Assembly (NCBI RefSeq): GCF_022230925.1
Contig: NZ_JAKKFH010000004.1
Span: 1-64,000 of the forward strand
DNA from: Micromonospora alfalfae
GTDB taxonomy: Bacteria; Actinomycetota; Actinomycetes; Mycobacteriales; Micromonosporaceae
DNA length: 64,000 nt
Direction: 5' to 3'
Of this stretch, positions 8,159-17,231 are shown in pieces. The translations under genes were made by a program, and so were the position numbers. A model generated the notes under the pieces. The model was not told the DNA's origin and made no database searches. It worked only from the letters and a program-made list of their open reading frames with translations. How positions within the stretch are numbered: the stretch's first letter is position 1; each line of letters starts with the position of its first letter.

Positions 8159-9667
8159 TCAGCTCGGCGCCCAGCTGGGGCGTTGCAGCAGACTGACGAA
8201 TTCGACGAGCAACCGCTCGCGCAGCGCCGACGGCGCGGCGTCGAGCAGTGTGTTCACCAGCGCCATCCGCTCCGGCAGCGGTGCCGCGTCCGACCCCGCC
8301 TCGCCGCTCAGGCCCAGCCCGGCGGCCAGGCCGACGATCAGGTCCGGGGTCAGCGCCTCGGGGGTCAGCGCGCCGACAAGGGTTGCCAGCTCGGCGGGCA
8401 GCCGCACCGGGCCGGCGGCCATGGCCGCGGCCGCCGCCTCGGCCAGGTCCGGCCCGAACTCGGCTACCCGGGGGGCGACAGCGGCGGTCACGGTGAGGTG
8501 CACGCTGGCGGGCAGGCCGTCGTACGACAGCTGGGGTTGGGTGTGCCAGCCGCGCGCGGTCAGCTCGTCGACCAGGACGAACAGGTCGGGGCCGCCCTCG
8601 GTGGCGGTGAAGCAGACGACAGTCGACTCCGGTTCGGCCATCAGCCGCAAGCCGTCGACGGCCCGGACCGCGTCGGCCAGACCGACGACCGCGTCCCTGG
8701 TGATCGCGGCCAGCCGCAGGTAGCCGTCGTCGCCGACGTGCCGCACAGTGGCGTACGCGGCGGCGATCGGACCGCCCGAGCGGGTGGACGCGATAACCGG
8801 GTTGATCATGGTGTAGCCGGGCCAGTCGGCGTACGCGAAGTACTGCGGGGCGCGCAGCGTGGCGTCGCGGTGCAGGAGCACCGACACCCCCTTCGGGGCG
8901 TACGCGTACTTGTGCAGGTCGACCGAGATGGAGGTGACCCCGGGCACCGCGAAGTCGAACGGCGGCACCGGCTCCCCCAGACGGCGCAGGTACGGCAGGG
9001 TCCAGCCGCCGAAGCAGGCGTCCACGTGGCAGCGCACCCCGGCCTCGGCCGCGGCGGCGGCGATCTGCGTGACGGGGTCCACCACCCCGTGCGCGTACGA
9101 CGGCGCGGAGCAGGCGACCAGCACCGTCTCCGGGCGGATCGCGGCGGCCATCGCGGCCGGGTCGGGGCGCAGCGTCTCTGGGGAGACGGGTACGACGTCC
9201 AGCGCCACCCGCAGGTAGTGCGCCGCCTTGGCGAACGCCGCGTGCGCGCTCGACGGCACCACGATCCGGGGTGCGGCGATCTCCGGGTGGGCGTCCCGGG
9301 CGGTCTTGACGGCGAGGATCAGCGACTCGGTGCCGCCGCTGGTGACGCTGCCGACGACGTCCGGGGCGGTGGTCCCGGGGCCGGCGCCCAGCACCCGGCC
9401 GGCGGCGGCGACGAGCGCGTTCTCCATGGCCAGCAGGGACGGGAACGCGGTCGGGTCCAAGCCGTTGACGTGCGCGCTCTCCCGGTGGGCGGCGGCGGCC
9501 AGCTCGTCCAGCCCGGGCACCGCCGGGTCGTAGACGTACGCGAACAGCCGCCCCCCGTGGGTGGGCGCGTCACTCGCCCGCAGCTCCCGCACCTCGTCAA
9601 GAACCCGTTCCGCCGGAACCCCGGTGGCGGAAAGCGCCCCAGCCTCAACCCTGTTCTCGTCGATCAT
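8159..9667 (-). CDS. PLP-dependent group II decarboxylase / sphingosine-1-phosphate-lyase-like
   Basis: 502 residues, fold-type I pyridoxal-phosphate enzyme. Visible: the SVTSGGTES phosphate-binding segment (107-115), HVDACFGG (214-221) with the pyridine-nitrogen Asp, and DLHKYAYAPKG, where K253 is the predicted Schiff-base lysine. These match the glutamate-decarboxylase / sphingosine-1-phosphate-lyase group; the substrate cannot be told. The last 75 residues are a helical extension. The ATG at 9667 lies inside an intergenic palindrome (see 9661). It is 27 bp downstream of the MFS gene on the same strand and probably co-transcribed with it. Confidence 0.8.
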   Translation of the reverse strand: MIDENRVEAGALSATGVPAERVLDEVRELRASDAPTHGGRLFAYVYDPAVPGLDELAAAAHRESAHVNGLDPTAFPSLLAMENALVAAAGRVLGAGPGTTAPDVVGSVTSGGTESLILAVKTARDAHPEIAAPRIVVPSSAHAAFAKAAHYLRVALDVVPVSPETLRPDPAAMAAAIRPETVLVACSAPSYAHGVVDPVTQIAAAAAEAGVRCHVDACFGGWTLPYLRRLGEPVPPFDFAVPGVTSISVDLHKYAYAPKGVSVLLHRDATLRAPQYFAYADWPGYTMINPVIASTRSGGPIAAAYATVRHVGDDGYLRLAAITRDAVVGLADAVRAVDGLRLMAEPESTVVCFTATEGGPDLFVLVDELTARGWHTQPQLSYDGLPASVHLTVTAAVAPRVAEFGPDLAEAAAAAMAAGPVRLPAELATLVGALTPEALTPDLIVGLAAGLGLSGEAGSDAAPLPERMALVNTLLDAAPSALRERLLVEFVSLLQRPSWAPS

Positions 9668-9735
9668 GGAGTCATGGTGCCCTTCTCGTGACGGTCAACG
9701 GCTTTCGTCCCCCAGCACAACTCCATGGTCGACCC
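9661..9735. repeat. GATC-core palindromic repeat, copy A
   Basis: Imperfect inverted repeat: the left arm begins cgatcatggagt at 9661 and the right arm ends tccatggtcgac near 9732. The same two ends, spaced by exactly 50 bases, recur at 24273. The element covers the last codons of the MFS gene and the first codons of the decarboxylase, whose ATG is the catg of the left arm. Confidence 0.7.
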
Positions 9736-11080
9736 GGTCGCTCTGGGCGGTGAGGGTGTACCTGCGGAGCAGGAGGATCGGAGGGGCGATCAGCAGGGCC
9801 GGGATCAGCGTAAAACCGAGGAGGACACCCAGTCTCGCCGTGTCCGACTGGGCCGCCGCCGAGCCGGTGTCGGAGGACACGTAGCCGGAGAGCTGGAGCA
9901 CCAGTCCGTAGATTCCCGGGCCGAGCGCCAGACCGAAGGTCTCCCCGGCGGTCCACAGCCCGGTGAAGACGCCCGCCTGCCGTCGGCCGGTACGCGCCGT
10001 CTCGTGCGCGATGCAGTCCGGCAACATGGCCAGTGCGAAGACCTGCTGTCCGGCGTACCCCACGCCGATCAGCGCCACCACGAGATAGACAGCCACCGCC
10101 GGCAGCACCGGCGCGGCGACCAGGGCGAACGCCCCGACGGCGAGGATCAGCGAGGCGACGACCAGCGCGGTGCGCTTGCCCAGCCGGGCACCGATCCGGC
10201 TCCAGATCGGCATCACCAGCAGCGCCGGCCCGACGAAGCAGACGAAGAGCAGTGTCGGCCCGCTCTCCTCGTCGCGCAGGATCTGCCCGGCGAAGTAGTT
10301 GACCCCGGCCAGGATCGTGGCCACCCCGGCGGACTGCACCACGAAGCAGATCAGCAGTGCCCGGAACGGACGGTTGGCACCGGCCACGGCGAGTTGGGCG
10401 CGTAGCGTCGGCTCGCTCTCGCCCACAGTGCCGGTCGGCGCGGACCGGGTGCCCAGGAACGCGCCGAGGGCGCCGAGGGCGATCAGCACCGCCACGAACA
10501 GGCCCATCCAGCGGTGTCCGGCCACGCCGTCGCCACCGGCGCTCACCACCAGCGGCGCGACAGCGCCGGAGACCAGGATGGCCAACGCCAGTACCGCGAT
10601 CCGCCAGGTCATCAACCGGGTGCGCTCGGCGTAGTCGCCTGTCAGCTCCGCCGGCATCGCCACGTACGGCACCTGGAAGAAGGCGAACGCGGTGGCGGTG
10701 GCGAGGAAGGCGAAGGCCACGTACGCCACGGCCGCCGGACCGTTACCGAAGGGCGCGGCGAAGATCGACGCGAACAGGACGGCGAGCGCGAGGCCGGCGA
10801 CGAGCAGGTACGGCCGGCGGGCACCCCACCGCGACCGGGTCCGGTCGGAGATCCGCCCGGCGACCGGGTTGACCAGCACGTCCCATGCCTTGGGCAGCAA
10901 CACCAGCAGGGCGGCCAGCCCGGCGGCCACGCCCAGGGTGTCGGTCAGGTACGGCAGCAGCAGCAGGCCGGGCACTGTGCCGAACGCTCCGGTCGCCAGT
11001 GAACCGAGCGCGTAGCCGGCGTGCACCGAGCGGGGCAGCGAGCCGGTGGCTGATGAGCCGGCGCCCGGCGGCGTTTTCAT
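9695..11080 (-). CDS. MFS transporter, GPH/MFS_2-like
   Basis: 461 residues with about 12 hydrophobic segments. The loop after helix 2 reads NPVAGRISDRTRSRWGARRPY, which is typical of the glycoside-pentoside-hexuronide:cation symporter (MFS_2) group, and FFQVPYVAMPAEL follows helix 4. The cargo is unknown; family members carry sugars with H+ or Na+. The final residues (VDHGVVLGDESR) are encoded by the palindromic repeat at 9661. Together with the decarboxylase downstream it forms a two-gene operon. ATG 11080. Confidence 0.82.
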   Translation of the reverse strand: MKTPPGAGSSATGSLPRSVHAGYALGSLATGAFGTVPGLLLLPYLTDTLGVAAGLAALLVLLPKAWDVLVNPVAGRISDRTRSRWGARRPYLLVAGLALAVLFASIFAAPFGNGPAAVAYVAFAFLATATAFAFFQVPYVAMPAELTGDYAERTRLMTWRIAVLALAILVSGAVAPLVVSAGGDGVAGHRWMGLFVAVLIALGALGAFLGTRSAPTGTVGESEPTLRAQLAVAGANRPFRALLICFVVQSAGVATILAGVNYFAGQILRDEESGPTLLFVCFVGPALLVMPIWSRIGARLGKRTALVVASLILAVGAFALVAAPVLPAVAVYLVVALIGVGYAGQQVFALAMLPDCIAHETARTGRRQAGVFTGLWTAGETFGLALGPGIYGLVLQLSGYVSSDTGSAAAQSDTARLGVLLGFTLIPALLIAPPILLLRRYTLTAQSDRVDHGVVLGDESR

Positions 11081-11112
11081 GGGGCCGAATGTTACTCACG
11101 TTTGAACGGCGG

Positions 11113-11427
11113 TCACATCCCCTCATCAGGCGACCAACCCGCCGCCCCGATGTCCACGCCCTCACCGCGCAGCGGCACTCCCTCGGCCCGCAGCCGGGCC
11201 CGGGCCTCGCGCTCGTGACCCGGCGGCAGTCGACCACTCGCGGTCACCACCCGATGCCAGGGCACCGAGCCGCCGTGCCGGGCCATGATGTTGCCGACCA
11301 ACCGGGCCGAGGCACGTCCGGAACGCTCGGACAGCGCGTCGGCCACCCCGCCGTACGACATGACCCGGCCCTCCGGGATCCGCTCGACCAAGTCGAGCAC
11401 CGCCTCGACGTACTCGTCTGGAGTCAC
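11113..11427 (-). CDS. Alkyltransferase-like (ATL) protein, MGMT family without the acceptor cysteine
   Basis: 104 residues, the DNA-binding domain of the O6-alkylguanine-DNA alkyltransferase family. The normally reactive PCHRV motif reads PWHRVV here (about residue 58), so the alkyl-accepting Cys is replaced by Trp, as in the E. coli and other ATL proteins. Such proteins bind O6-alkylguanine and hand it to nucleotide excision repair rather than reversing it themselves (family knowledge). RVMSYGGVADAL is the DNA-recognition part. I took GTG 11427 (VTPDEYVEAV) as start. It is divergent from proB, 61 bp away. Confidence 0.88.
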   Translation of the reverse strand: MTPDEYVEAVLDLVERIPEGRVMSYGGVADALSERSGRASARLVGNIMARHGGSVPWHRVVTASGRLPPGHEREARARLRAEGVPLRGEGVDIGAAGWSPDEGM

Positions 11428-11488
11428 AATCCGCCACCATATGGGAAGGCCGCCGGGCGGTGCGGCCGTGACCACGCAGAATGGTCGG

Positions 11489-12598
11489 GTGCGCGACGCA
11501 GTCACGACGGCCCGGCGGGTCGTCGTCAAGATCGGATCCTCCTCGTTGACCACCGCCACCGGCGGGTTGGCCGACGAGCGCGTCGACACGCTGGTCGACA
11601 CCCTCGGTCGGCTCACCGCCGAAGGGCGCGAGGTGGTGCTGGTCTCCTCCGGCGCCATCGCCGCCGGGCTCGCCCCGCTCGGGCTGTCCCGACGCCCGCG
11701 CGACCTGGCCACCCAGCAGGCCGCCGCCAGCGTCGGGCAGGGGCTTCTGATCGGCAGGTACGCGGCCAGCTTCGCCCGGCACGGCCGCACCGTCGGGCAG
11801 GTGCTGCTCACAGTCGACGACGTGACCCGGCGAGCGCACTACCGCAACGCGTACCGGACGCTACGCAAGCTGCTCGACCTGCGGGCGGTGCCGATCGTCA
11901 ACGAGAACGACACGGTGGCCACCCAGGAGATCCGGTTCGGCGACAACGATCGGCTGGCCGCCCTGGTGGCCGCGCTGGTGCACGCCGACCTGCTGGTGCT
12001 CCTCTCCGACGTGGACGCGCTCTGGACCGGTGACCCCGCCAACCCGCGCTCGACCCGGATCGCCGAGGTGCGCGACGAAGCGGACCTCGCCGGCATCACC
12101 ATCGGCGGGGCCGGCCGGTCCGGCGTCGGCACCGGTGGCATGGTGACCAAGGTCGAGGCCGCGAGGATCGCCACCGGCTTCGGCATCCCGGTGGTGCTCA
12201 CCGCCGCCGACCTGGCCACGGAGGCGCTGGCCGGCGAACCGGTCGGCACGCTCTTCCACCCGCAGCGGCGACGCCCGACGGCCCGGCTGTTCTGGCTGGC
12301 CCACGCCACCTCACCCCGGGGGCGGCTGCACCTCGACCCGGGCGCGGTCGCCGCCGTCGTCGGGCGGCGCAAGTCGCTGCTCCCGGCCGGCATCACAGCC
12401 GTGGACGGCACTTTCACGGCCGGCGACCCGGTGGACCTGGTGGACACCGCCGGCGCATCGGTCGCCCGAGGGCTTGTCAACTACGACGCGGTGGAGCTAC
12501 CCGGGCTGCTCGGCCGCTCCACGTCCGAACTCGCCGCGGCGCTCGGCCCGGCGTACGAACGAGAGGTCGTCCACCGCGACGACCTGGTGCTGCTGTGA
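11489..12598 (+). CDS. proB: Glutamate 5-kinase
   Basis: 369 residues; phosphorylates L-glutamate at the gamma-carboxyl using ATP, the first step of proline synthesis. The amino-acid-kinase domain covers residues 1-255: [24 protein letters not shown] and [12 protein letters not shown] are all present. A PUA domain fills about 280-360, as in E. coli ProB. Start GTG 11489 gives the usual N-terminus; GTG 11468 in frame adds seven residues. The gene is followed after 37 bp by proA with a strong ribosome site, a classical proBA operon. Proline feedback is expected from the family but not shown by sequence. Confidence 0.95.
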   Translation: MRDAVTTARRVVVKIGSSSLTTATGGLADERVDTLVDTLGRLTAEGREVVLVSSGAIAAGLAPLGLSRRPRDLATQQAAASVGQGLLIGRYAASFARHGRTVGQVLLTVDDVTRRAHYRNAYRTLRKLLDLRAVPIVNENDTVATQEIRFGDNDRLAALVAALVHADLLVLLSDVDALWTGDPANPRSTRIAEVRDEADLAGITIGGAGRSGVGTGGMVTKVEAARIATGFGIPVVLTAADLATEALAGEPVGTLFHPQRRRPTARLFWLAHATSPRGRLHLDPGAVAAVVGRRKSLLPAGITAVDGTFTAGDPVDLVDTAGASVARGLVNYDAVELPGLLGRSTSELAAALGPAYEREVVHRDDLVLL

Positions 12599-12635
12599 AC
12601 CGAGGACCTTCCCACACCATCTGAGGAGTGCCGGC

Positions 12636-13877
12636 ATGAGCGTTACCGAGCAGGCGCGACGGGCGAGGGACGCCGCCGCGGAGTTGGCAGTGGCCACGCG
12701 TACGGTCAAGGACGCCGCGCTGGTGGCGATGGCCGACGCGCTGGTGGCGCGTACCCCGGAGATCCTGACCGCGAACGAGACGGACCTGGCGGCTGGCCGT
12801 GAGGCCGGGCTGAGCGCGGCAGTGCTGGACCGGCTCGCGCTCGACGCGGGTCGGGTGGCCGGCATCGCCGACGCGCTGCGTGAGATGGCGGCGTTGCCCG
12901 ACCCGGTCGGCGAGGTGGTCCGGGGGTCGACCCTCCCCAACGGCCTGGAGCTGCGTCAGATCCGGGTGCCGTTCGGGGTGGTCGGCATCATCTACGAGGC
13001 GCGGCCCAACGTGACGGTGGACGCCGCCGGGATCTGCCTCAAGTCCGGCAACGCGGCGCTGCTGCGCGGGTCGTCGTCGGCCGCGCACTCGAACGCCGCG
13101 CTGGTCGCGGTGCTGCGCGACGCGGTCGCCGGGGCCGGTCTGCCCGCCGACGCGGTGCAGTTGCTCGACGCCAGCTCCCGTGACTCGGTGAAGGAGCTGA
13201 TGCGCGCCAGGGGTCTCGTCGACGTGCTCATTCCGCGCGGTGGCGCGTCGCTCATCCGGACCGTGGTCGAGGAGTCGACAGTGCCGGTGATCGAGACCGG
13301 GGTGGGCAACTGCCACGTCTACGTCGATGCCGCCGCCGACCTGGCGAAGGCCGTGGCGGTGACGCTGAACGCCAAGACGCAACGCCTGTCCACCTGCAAC
13401 ACCGCCGAGTCGCTGCTGGTGCACGCGGGCATCGCTGACGCGTTCCTGCCGTTGGTGCTGGCCGCGTTCGCCGAGGCGGGGGTGACAGTGCACGGCTCTC
13501 CCGCTGTGGCCGCCCACTCCGCCGCGGTGGTCCCGGCGACCGACGAGGACTACGCCACCGAGTACCTGTCCGCCGACATCTCGGTGGCGGTGGTCGACTC
13601 GCTGGACGCGGCGGTCGCGCACATCCGCCGCTTCGGCACCGGGCACACCGAGGCGATCGTGACCGACTCGGCGAGCGCGGCCCGCGACTTCGTCGCGAGG
13701 GTGGACGCGGCGGCGGTGATGGTGAACGCTTCGACCCGGTTCACCGACGGCGGCGAGTTCGGCTTCGGGGCGGAGATCGGCATCTCCACCCAGAAGCTGC
13801 ACGCTCGCGGTCCGATGGGCCTGCCCGAGCTGACCAGCACCAAGTACGTCGTCACCGGCGACGGGCACGTGCGCTAG
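12636..13877 (+). CDS. proA: Gamma-glutamyl phosphate reductase
   Basis: 413 residues of the aldehyde-dehydrogenase superfamily. It reduces gamma-glutamyl phosphate with NADPH to glutamate semialdehyde, the step after ProB. The catalytic-Cys segment is seen as [12 protein letters not shown] near residue 255. [10 protein letters not shown] and the C-terminal [10 protein letters not shown] are further family markers. GAGGAG at 12623-12628 supports ATG 12636. The frame is open upstream into proB, but that part is a shadow. The gene ends at an imperfect palindrome that separates it from a convergent gene. Confidence 0.95.
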   Translation: MSVTEQARRARDAAAELAVATRTVKDAALVAMADALVARTPEILTANETDLAAGREAGLSAAVLDRLALDAGRVAGIADALREMAALPDPVGEVVRGSTLPNGLELRQIRVPFGVVGIIYEARPNVTVDAAGICLKSGNAALLRGSSSAAHSNAALVAVLRDAVAGAGLPADAVQLLDASSRDSVKELMRARGLVDVLIPRGGASLIRTVVEESTVPVIETGVGNCHVYVDAAADLAKAVAVTLNAKTQRLSTCNTAESLLVHAGIADAFLPLVLAAFAEAGVTVHGSPAVAAHSAAVVPATDEDYATEYLSADISVAVVDSLDAAVAHIRRFGTGHTEAIVTDSASAARDFVARVDAAAVMVNASTRFTDGGEFGFGAEIGISTQKLHARGPMGLPELTSTKYVVTGDGHVR

Positions 13878-13884
13878 AGCCAAC

Positions 13885-13976
13885 CCCCACTTCCGCGATC
13901 TTGCATTTGCTGTCTCGACATAAGGGGCATGTGGCCGCAAATCCGTGACAGGAACTGCAAGATCGGCGAGGTGGGG
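13885..13976. repeat. GATC-core palindromic repeat, copy B (possible bidirectional terminator)
   Basis: Two 30-nt arms (13885-13914 and 13947-13976) match at 25 of 30 positions as an inverted repeat around a 32-nt centre. The core, read from the right arm, is cgatcttgcagttcctgtc. It lies between the convergent proA (ends 13877) and the toroid gene (ends 13984), is locally AT-richer than its surroundings, and shares the core pattern with copies at 9661, 24273, 28732 and 32125. Confidence 0.8.
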
Positions 13977-13983
13977 CCCGGGG

Positions 13984-14820
13984 TCAGCCCGGCGGCGCGG
14001 GGCGGGCCGCCCGGATCGCGGCCAGCGTGGCGTGCACGTCGAACTGGTGGCCGTCCTCGCTCTCCCACCCGCCGTCGCTGCGCTGGGTCTCGGTCAGCCG
14101 GCGCAGCGCCCGCACCATGATCCAGTCCTGTGGGTCGACGCCGGCGCGGCGCAACGTGGCAGCCAGCCACGCCACGTCCCCGGGGGGCATCTTCGGCATC
14201 CGCTCGGCGAGCACCACCTGGATCCGGGCGGACTCCTGGAACATCTCCTGCCGGTGCAGCACGGCCGCGCTCAGCCAGCCCGCGGCGAGGTACGACGGCC
14301 AGCTACCGTCCGGGCGCAGCCGCACGGCGAGCGAGTGGGCAGCCGCCTGCACCACCCCGGCGTACGCCCCACCGACCCGATGGTCGAGCGGACCCGAGGC
14401 CCGGGCGTCCAGGCCAGCGACAGTGAGCCAGAAGCCGGCGTTGGCCGTCACGAGGAACCCGGCCTCCGGGTCGCCGGGACGGGCCCACTCCGGTGCCGAG
14501 TCGGCCAGCGACGCGTCCTCTTCCCAACCGCCGTCGGCCTGCTGCCGGGACGCCAGCCAGTCCAGGGCGCGGCGGGCGGCGGGACGGCCGAGCCCGCCCA
14601 GGTCGTCCAGCTCGACGAGCCGGAAGCAGGTGGCGTCGATCGAGGCGACCTCGCCGCCCCAGGTGGCCGGCCAGCCGCCGTCCGGCGACTGGCCGACCTC
14701 GGCCGTCTCCAGCAACTCGGCGGGCACGGCGGTGCCGTTGCGGAGCCAGGAGAGACGGGCGCGTTCCACCGCATCCCCATGCGCCACGACGAACCCGATC
14801 GCGGCTTCCAAGTCGACCAC
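13984..14820 (-). CDS. Prenyltransferase/squalene-cyclase-type toroid protein
   Basis: 278 residues with four QW-like repeats: PDGGWPATWGG (about 45), QADGGWEED (about 93), PDGSWPSY (about 170) and RSDGGWESED (about 248). These mark the alpha/alpha-toroid fold of squalene/oxidosqualene cyclases and prenyltransferases. At this length it is a single short toroid without the DxDD acid motif of cyclases, so catalytic cyclase activity is unlikely to be predictable from sequence. Start GTG 14820 has only a weak ribosome site. It stands alone, convergent with proA. Confidence 0.7.
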   Translation of the reverse strand: MVDLEAAIGFVVAHGDAVERARLSWLRNGTAVPAELLETAEVGQSPDGGWPATWGGEVASIDATCFRLVELDDLGGLGRPAARRALDWLASRQQADGGWEEDASLADSAPEWARPGDPEAGFLVTANAGFWLTVAGLDARASGPLDHRVGGAYAGVVQAAAHSLAVRLRPDGSWPSYLAAGWLSAAVLHRQEMFQESARIQVVLAERMPKMPPGDVAWLAATLRRAGVDPQDWIMVRALRRLTETQRSDGGWESEDGHQFDVHATLAAIRAARPAPPG

Positions 14821-14956
14821 GGCGGAGACGCTACCTGCGCAGACGCGATGCCGCCTCGGAGAATCGGCCAGCCCGGAGTGGCTGCGTCGCTCCGGCGGGA
14901 CGGCCGCTCGGCGTCATCTGCGTCGATTTGCCGGGGGCGGTCGCCTGGGCCACCCC

Positions 14957-14978
14957 GGCGCGGCGGCGTGGCCGCGCC
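14957..14978 (-). terminator. Probable terminator of moeZ
   Basis: Perfect 8-bp GC-only arms (14957-14964 and 14971-14978) with a 6-nt loop, 23 bp beyond the moeZ stop codon. The 180-bp stretch 14821-15000 holds nothing else I recognise. Confidence 0.5.
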
Positions 14979-15000
14979 AGGGCCGTCCCGGCTCGATCGG

Positions 15001-16182
15001 TCAGTACGCGGGCAGCGACGGGTCGATCTGCTTGATCCAGGAGAGCACGCCGCCCTGCACGTGCACGGCATCCTTGAAACCGGCCGCCTTGAGCGCGGCG
15101 AGCGCCTCCGCCGAGCGGACGCCGGACTTGCAGTGCAGCACGATCTGCCGGTCCTGCGGCAGCTTCGCGAGGGCCTCACCGGAGATGATGTCGCCCTTGG
15201 GGATCAGGGTGGCGCCGGGGATCCGGACGATCTCGTACTCGGCCGGCTCGCGTACGTCGACGAGGAAGATGTCCTTGCCGGCGTCCTGCCACTCCTTGAG
15301 CTCCAGGGCGGTGATGGTCGAGTCGAGCGTCGCCTCCTGGGCCTCCTCGGAGACCGCGCCGCAGAAGTCCTCGTAGTCTTCCAGCAGGTCGGTGACGGTC
15401 GGGTTGTCGCCGCAGAGCGCGCAGTTCGGGTCCTTGCGGACCTTGATCTTGCGGTATTCCATCTCCAGGGCGTCGTAGACCATCAGGCGGCCGACCAACG
15501 GCTCACCGATGCCGGCGAGCAGCTTGATCGCCTCGTTCACCTGGATCGAACCGATCGACGCGCAGAGCACTCCGAGCACGCCGCCCTCAGCGCAGGAGGG
15601 AACCATGCCGGGCGGCGGCGGCTCCGGGTAGAGGCAGCGGTAGCAGGGGCCGTGCTCGGCCCAGAACACCGACGCCTGGCCGTCGAAGCGGTAGATCGAG
15701 CCCCAGACGTACGGCTTACCCAGCAGCACCGCCGCGTCGTTCACCATGTAGCGGGTGGCGAAGTTGTCGGTGCCGTCGACGATCAGGTCGTACTGGGCGA
15801 AGATCTCGCGGACGTTCTCCCGGTCCAGCGCGGTGTTGTGGATCTCCACGTTGACCAGGGGGTTGATCTCGCGGATCGACGCGGCGGCGGACTCGGCCTT
15901 GGACCGGCCGACGTCGGACACGCCGTGGATGACCTGGCGCTGGAGGTTCGACTCGTCGACGGTGTCGAAGTCGATGATGCCGAGCGTGCCGACGCCCGCC
16001 GCAGCGAGGTACAAGAGGGCGGGCGACCCGAGGCCACCGGCACCGACACAGAGCACCCGGGCGTTCTTCAGCCGCTTCTGGCCGGTCACCCCGACGTCCG
16101 GAATGATCAAGTGACGTGAGTAGCGGCGGATCTCGTCTACGGTCAGCTCGGCGGCGGGCTCGACGAGCGGGGGCAACGACAC
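15001..16182 (-). CDS. moeZ: Adenylyltransferase/sulfurtransferase MoeZ
   Basis: 393 residues: an N-terminal E1-like ThiF/MoeB domain and a C-terminal rhodanese domain. It adenylates and then thiocarboxylates sulfur-carrier proteins (MoaD-, CysO- or ThiS-type) for molybdopterin, cysteine or thiazole synthesis. Visible: the nucleotide loop GAGGLGSPAL near residue 48, DGTDNFATRY near 137, zinc pairs CYRC and CALC, and the rhodanese active-site loop CKSGVRS near residue 347. Start GTG 16182 has GGGGAG about seven bases upstream. No carrier protein is encoded nearby. Confidence 0.93.
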   Translation of the reverse strand: MSLPPLVEPAAELTVDEIRRYSRHLIIPDVGVTGQKRLKNARVLCVGAGGLGSPALLYLAAAGVGTLGIIDFDTVDESNLQRQVIHGVSDVGRSKAESAAASIREINPLVNVEIHNTALDRENVREIFAQYDLIVDGTDNFATRYMVNDAAVLLGKPYVWGSIYRFDGQASVFWAEHGPCYRCLYPEPPPPGMVPSCAEGGVLGVLCASIGSIQVNEAIKLLAGIGEPLVGRLMVYDALEMEYRKIKVRKDPNCALCGDNPTVTDLLEDYEDFCGAVSEEAQEATLDSTITALELKEWQDAGKDIFLVDVREPAEYEIVRIPGATLIPKGDIISGEALAKLPQDRQIVLHCKSGVRSAEALAALKAAGFKDAVHVQGGVLSWIKQIDPSLPAY

Positions 16183-16305
16183 GGTGGACTCCCCGGGATC
16201 GGCGGTGTGAACCGCGCCATTGTTGCTCGCGGGAGCCCTCCTCGGCCATGAGGGACGACACGTGGTCCGCTATGCGGGAGCGGGAATAACCGACGGCCCG
16301 CCAGA

Positions 16306-17127
16306 TCAGGGGACGATGTCCCCCGCGTAACGACGACCGTCGAGGTACGGCCAGGCGTTGGCGACGCACCCTTGCAGGCCGTACGTCTGCTGCTGCATCA
16401 CCGGGGCGGGCTCCCCCGGGCCGGGGCACGCCTCGTGCTCCTCGCCGAACTCGTGGCCCACCTCGTGGTTGATGACGTACGTCCGGTACGTGTCCAGCGA
16501 GGCGCCGTAGTCGGGGACCGCCTCCATCCAGCGGGCCAGGTTGATGATGACCTGACCGGGCAGACGACAGGAGGTGTAGCGCTCGGTGGTCAGGCCGCCC
16601 TCGGCGCACATCCGCTCGGACGTGACAGGGGTGGCCAGGTAGATGGTGAAGTCGGCGGCCCGGGCGTCGGCCACCCGTTGCACCCGCAGCTCATCGGACG
16701 CGATCCAACTGCGCGGGTCGGCCAGCACCTCGTCCACCGTGGCGGCGAACACCTCGGCGTCCTGGCCGGCGCCTCGTTCGACGACGACCCGGTACCGGTG
16801 CAGCGGTCCGTCCGTGCCGTGCACTGATGTCTCGCCGTCGGCTGCCGTGAAGCGTCCCGCTCCGACCGACGGATAGCCGGTGGGCGCGGGGTGCGCGGCC
16901 ACCCCACCTCCGTGGCCCATGCCACCCTGCGTGGTGGCCGGAGGCTCGACCGACGGCTCGCCGCCCCGGCTCACCGTCACCCCGATGGCGGTTGCGAGCA
17001 CGAGCAGGCCGAGCAGCATGCTGCGACGACGACGCCTGTGCATCCGGACGAACGCGGGACGCACGCCCTGCGACGCCGACCGGGGCTCGGGCGGCCGGGG
17101 CGGGCCGTAAGGGGACGACGGCGTCAT
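16306..17127 (-). CDS. DUF3152 domain protein, membrane-anchored metalloprotease-like, copy 1
   Basis: 273 residues: basic N-terminus, one membrane helix (about 36-53), a low-complexity linker, then a DUF3152 domain. The domain carries the zinc-peptidase motif HEVGHEFGEEHE near residue 218 (HExxH with a further His), preceded by NLARWMEAVP and RTYVINHEVGH. An extracytoplasmic zinc protease role is likely from the motif, but the family is uncharacterised. A second copy lies immediately upstream at 17232. ATG 17127. Confidence 0.82.
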   Translation of the reverse strand: MTPSSPYGPPRPPEPRSASQGVRPAFVRMHRRRRRSMLLGLLVLATAIGVTVSRGGEPSVEPPATTQGGMGHGGGVAAHPAPTGYPSVGAGRFTAADGETSVHGTDGPLHRYRVVVERGAGQDAEVFAATVDEVLADPRSWIASDELRVQRVADARAADFTIYLATPVTSERMCAEGGLTTERYTSCRLPGQVIINLARWMEAVPDYGASLDTYRTYVINHEVGHEFGEEHEACPGPGEPAPVMQQQTYGLQGCVANAWPYLDGRRYAGDIVP

Positions 17128-17231
17128 GGGATCAAGCGTGCCAGATTATTCGGGCATTTCTCCGTTTTTATAGCTATTGCCGCAAGACGCCTGATGGAGG
17201 AGTCATTCGTCGGCGTGTCGGGCCAATCCAC

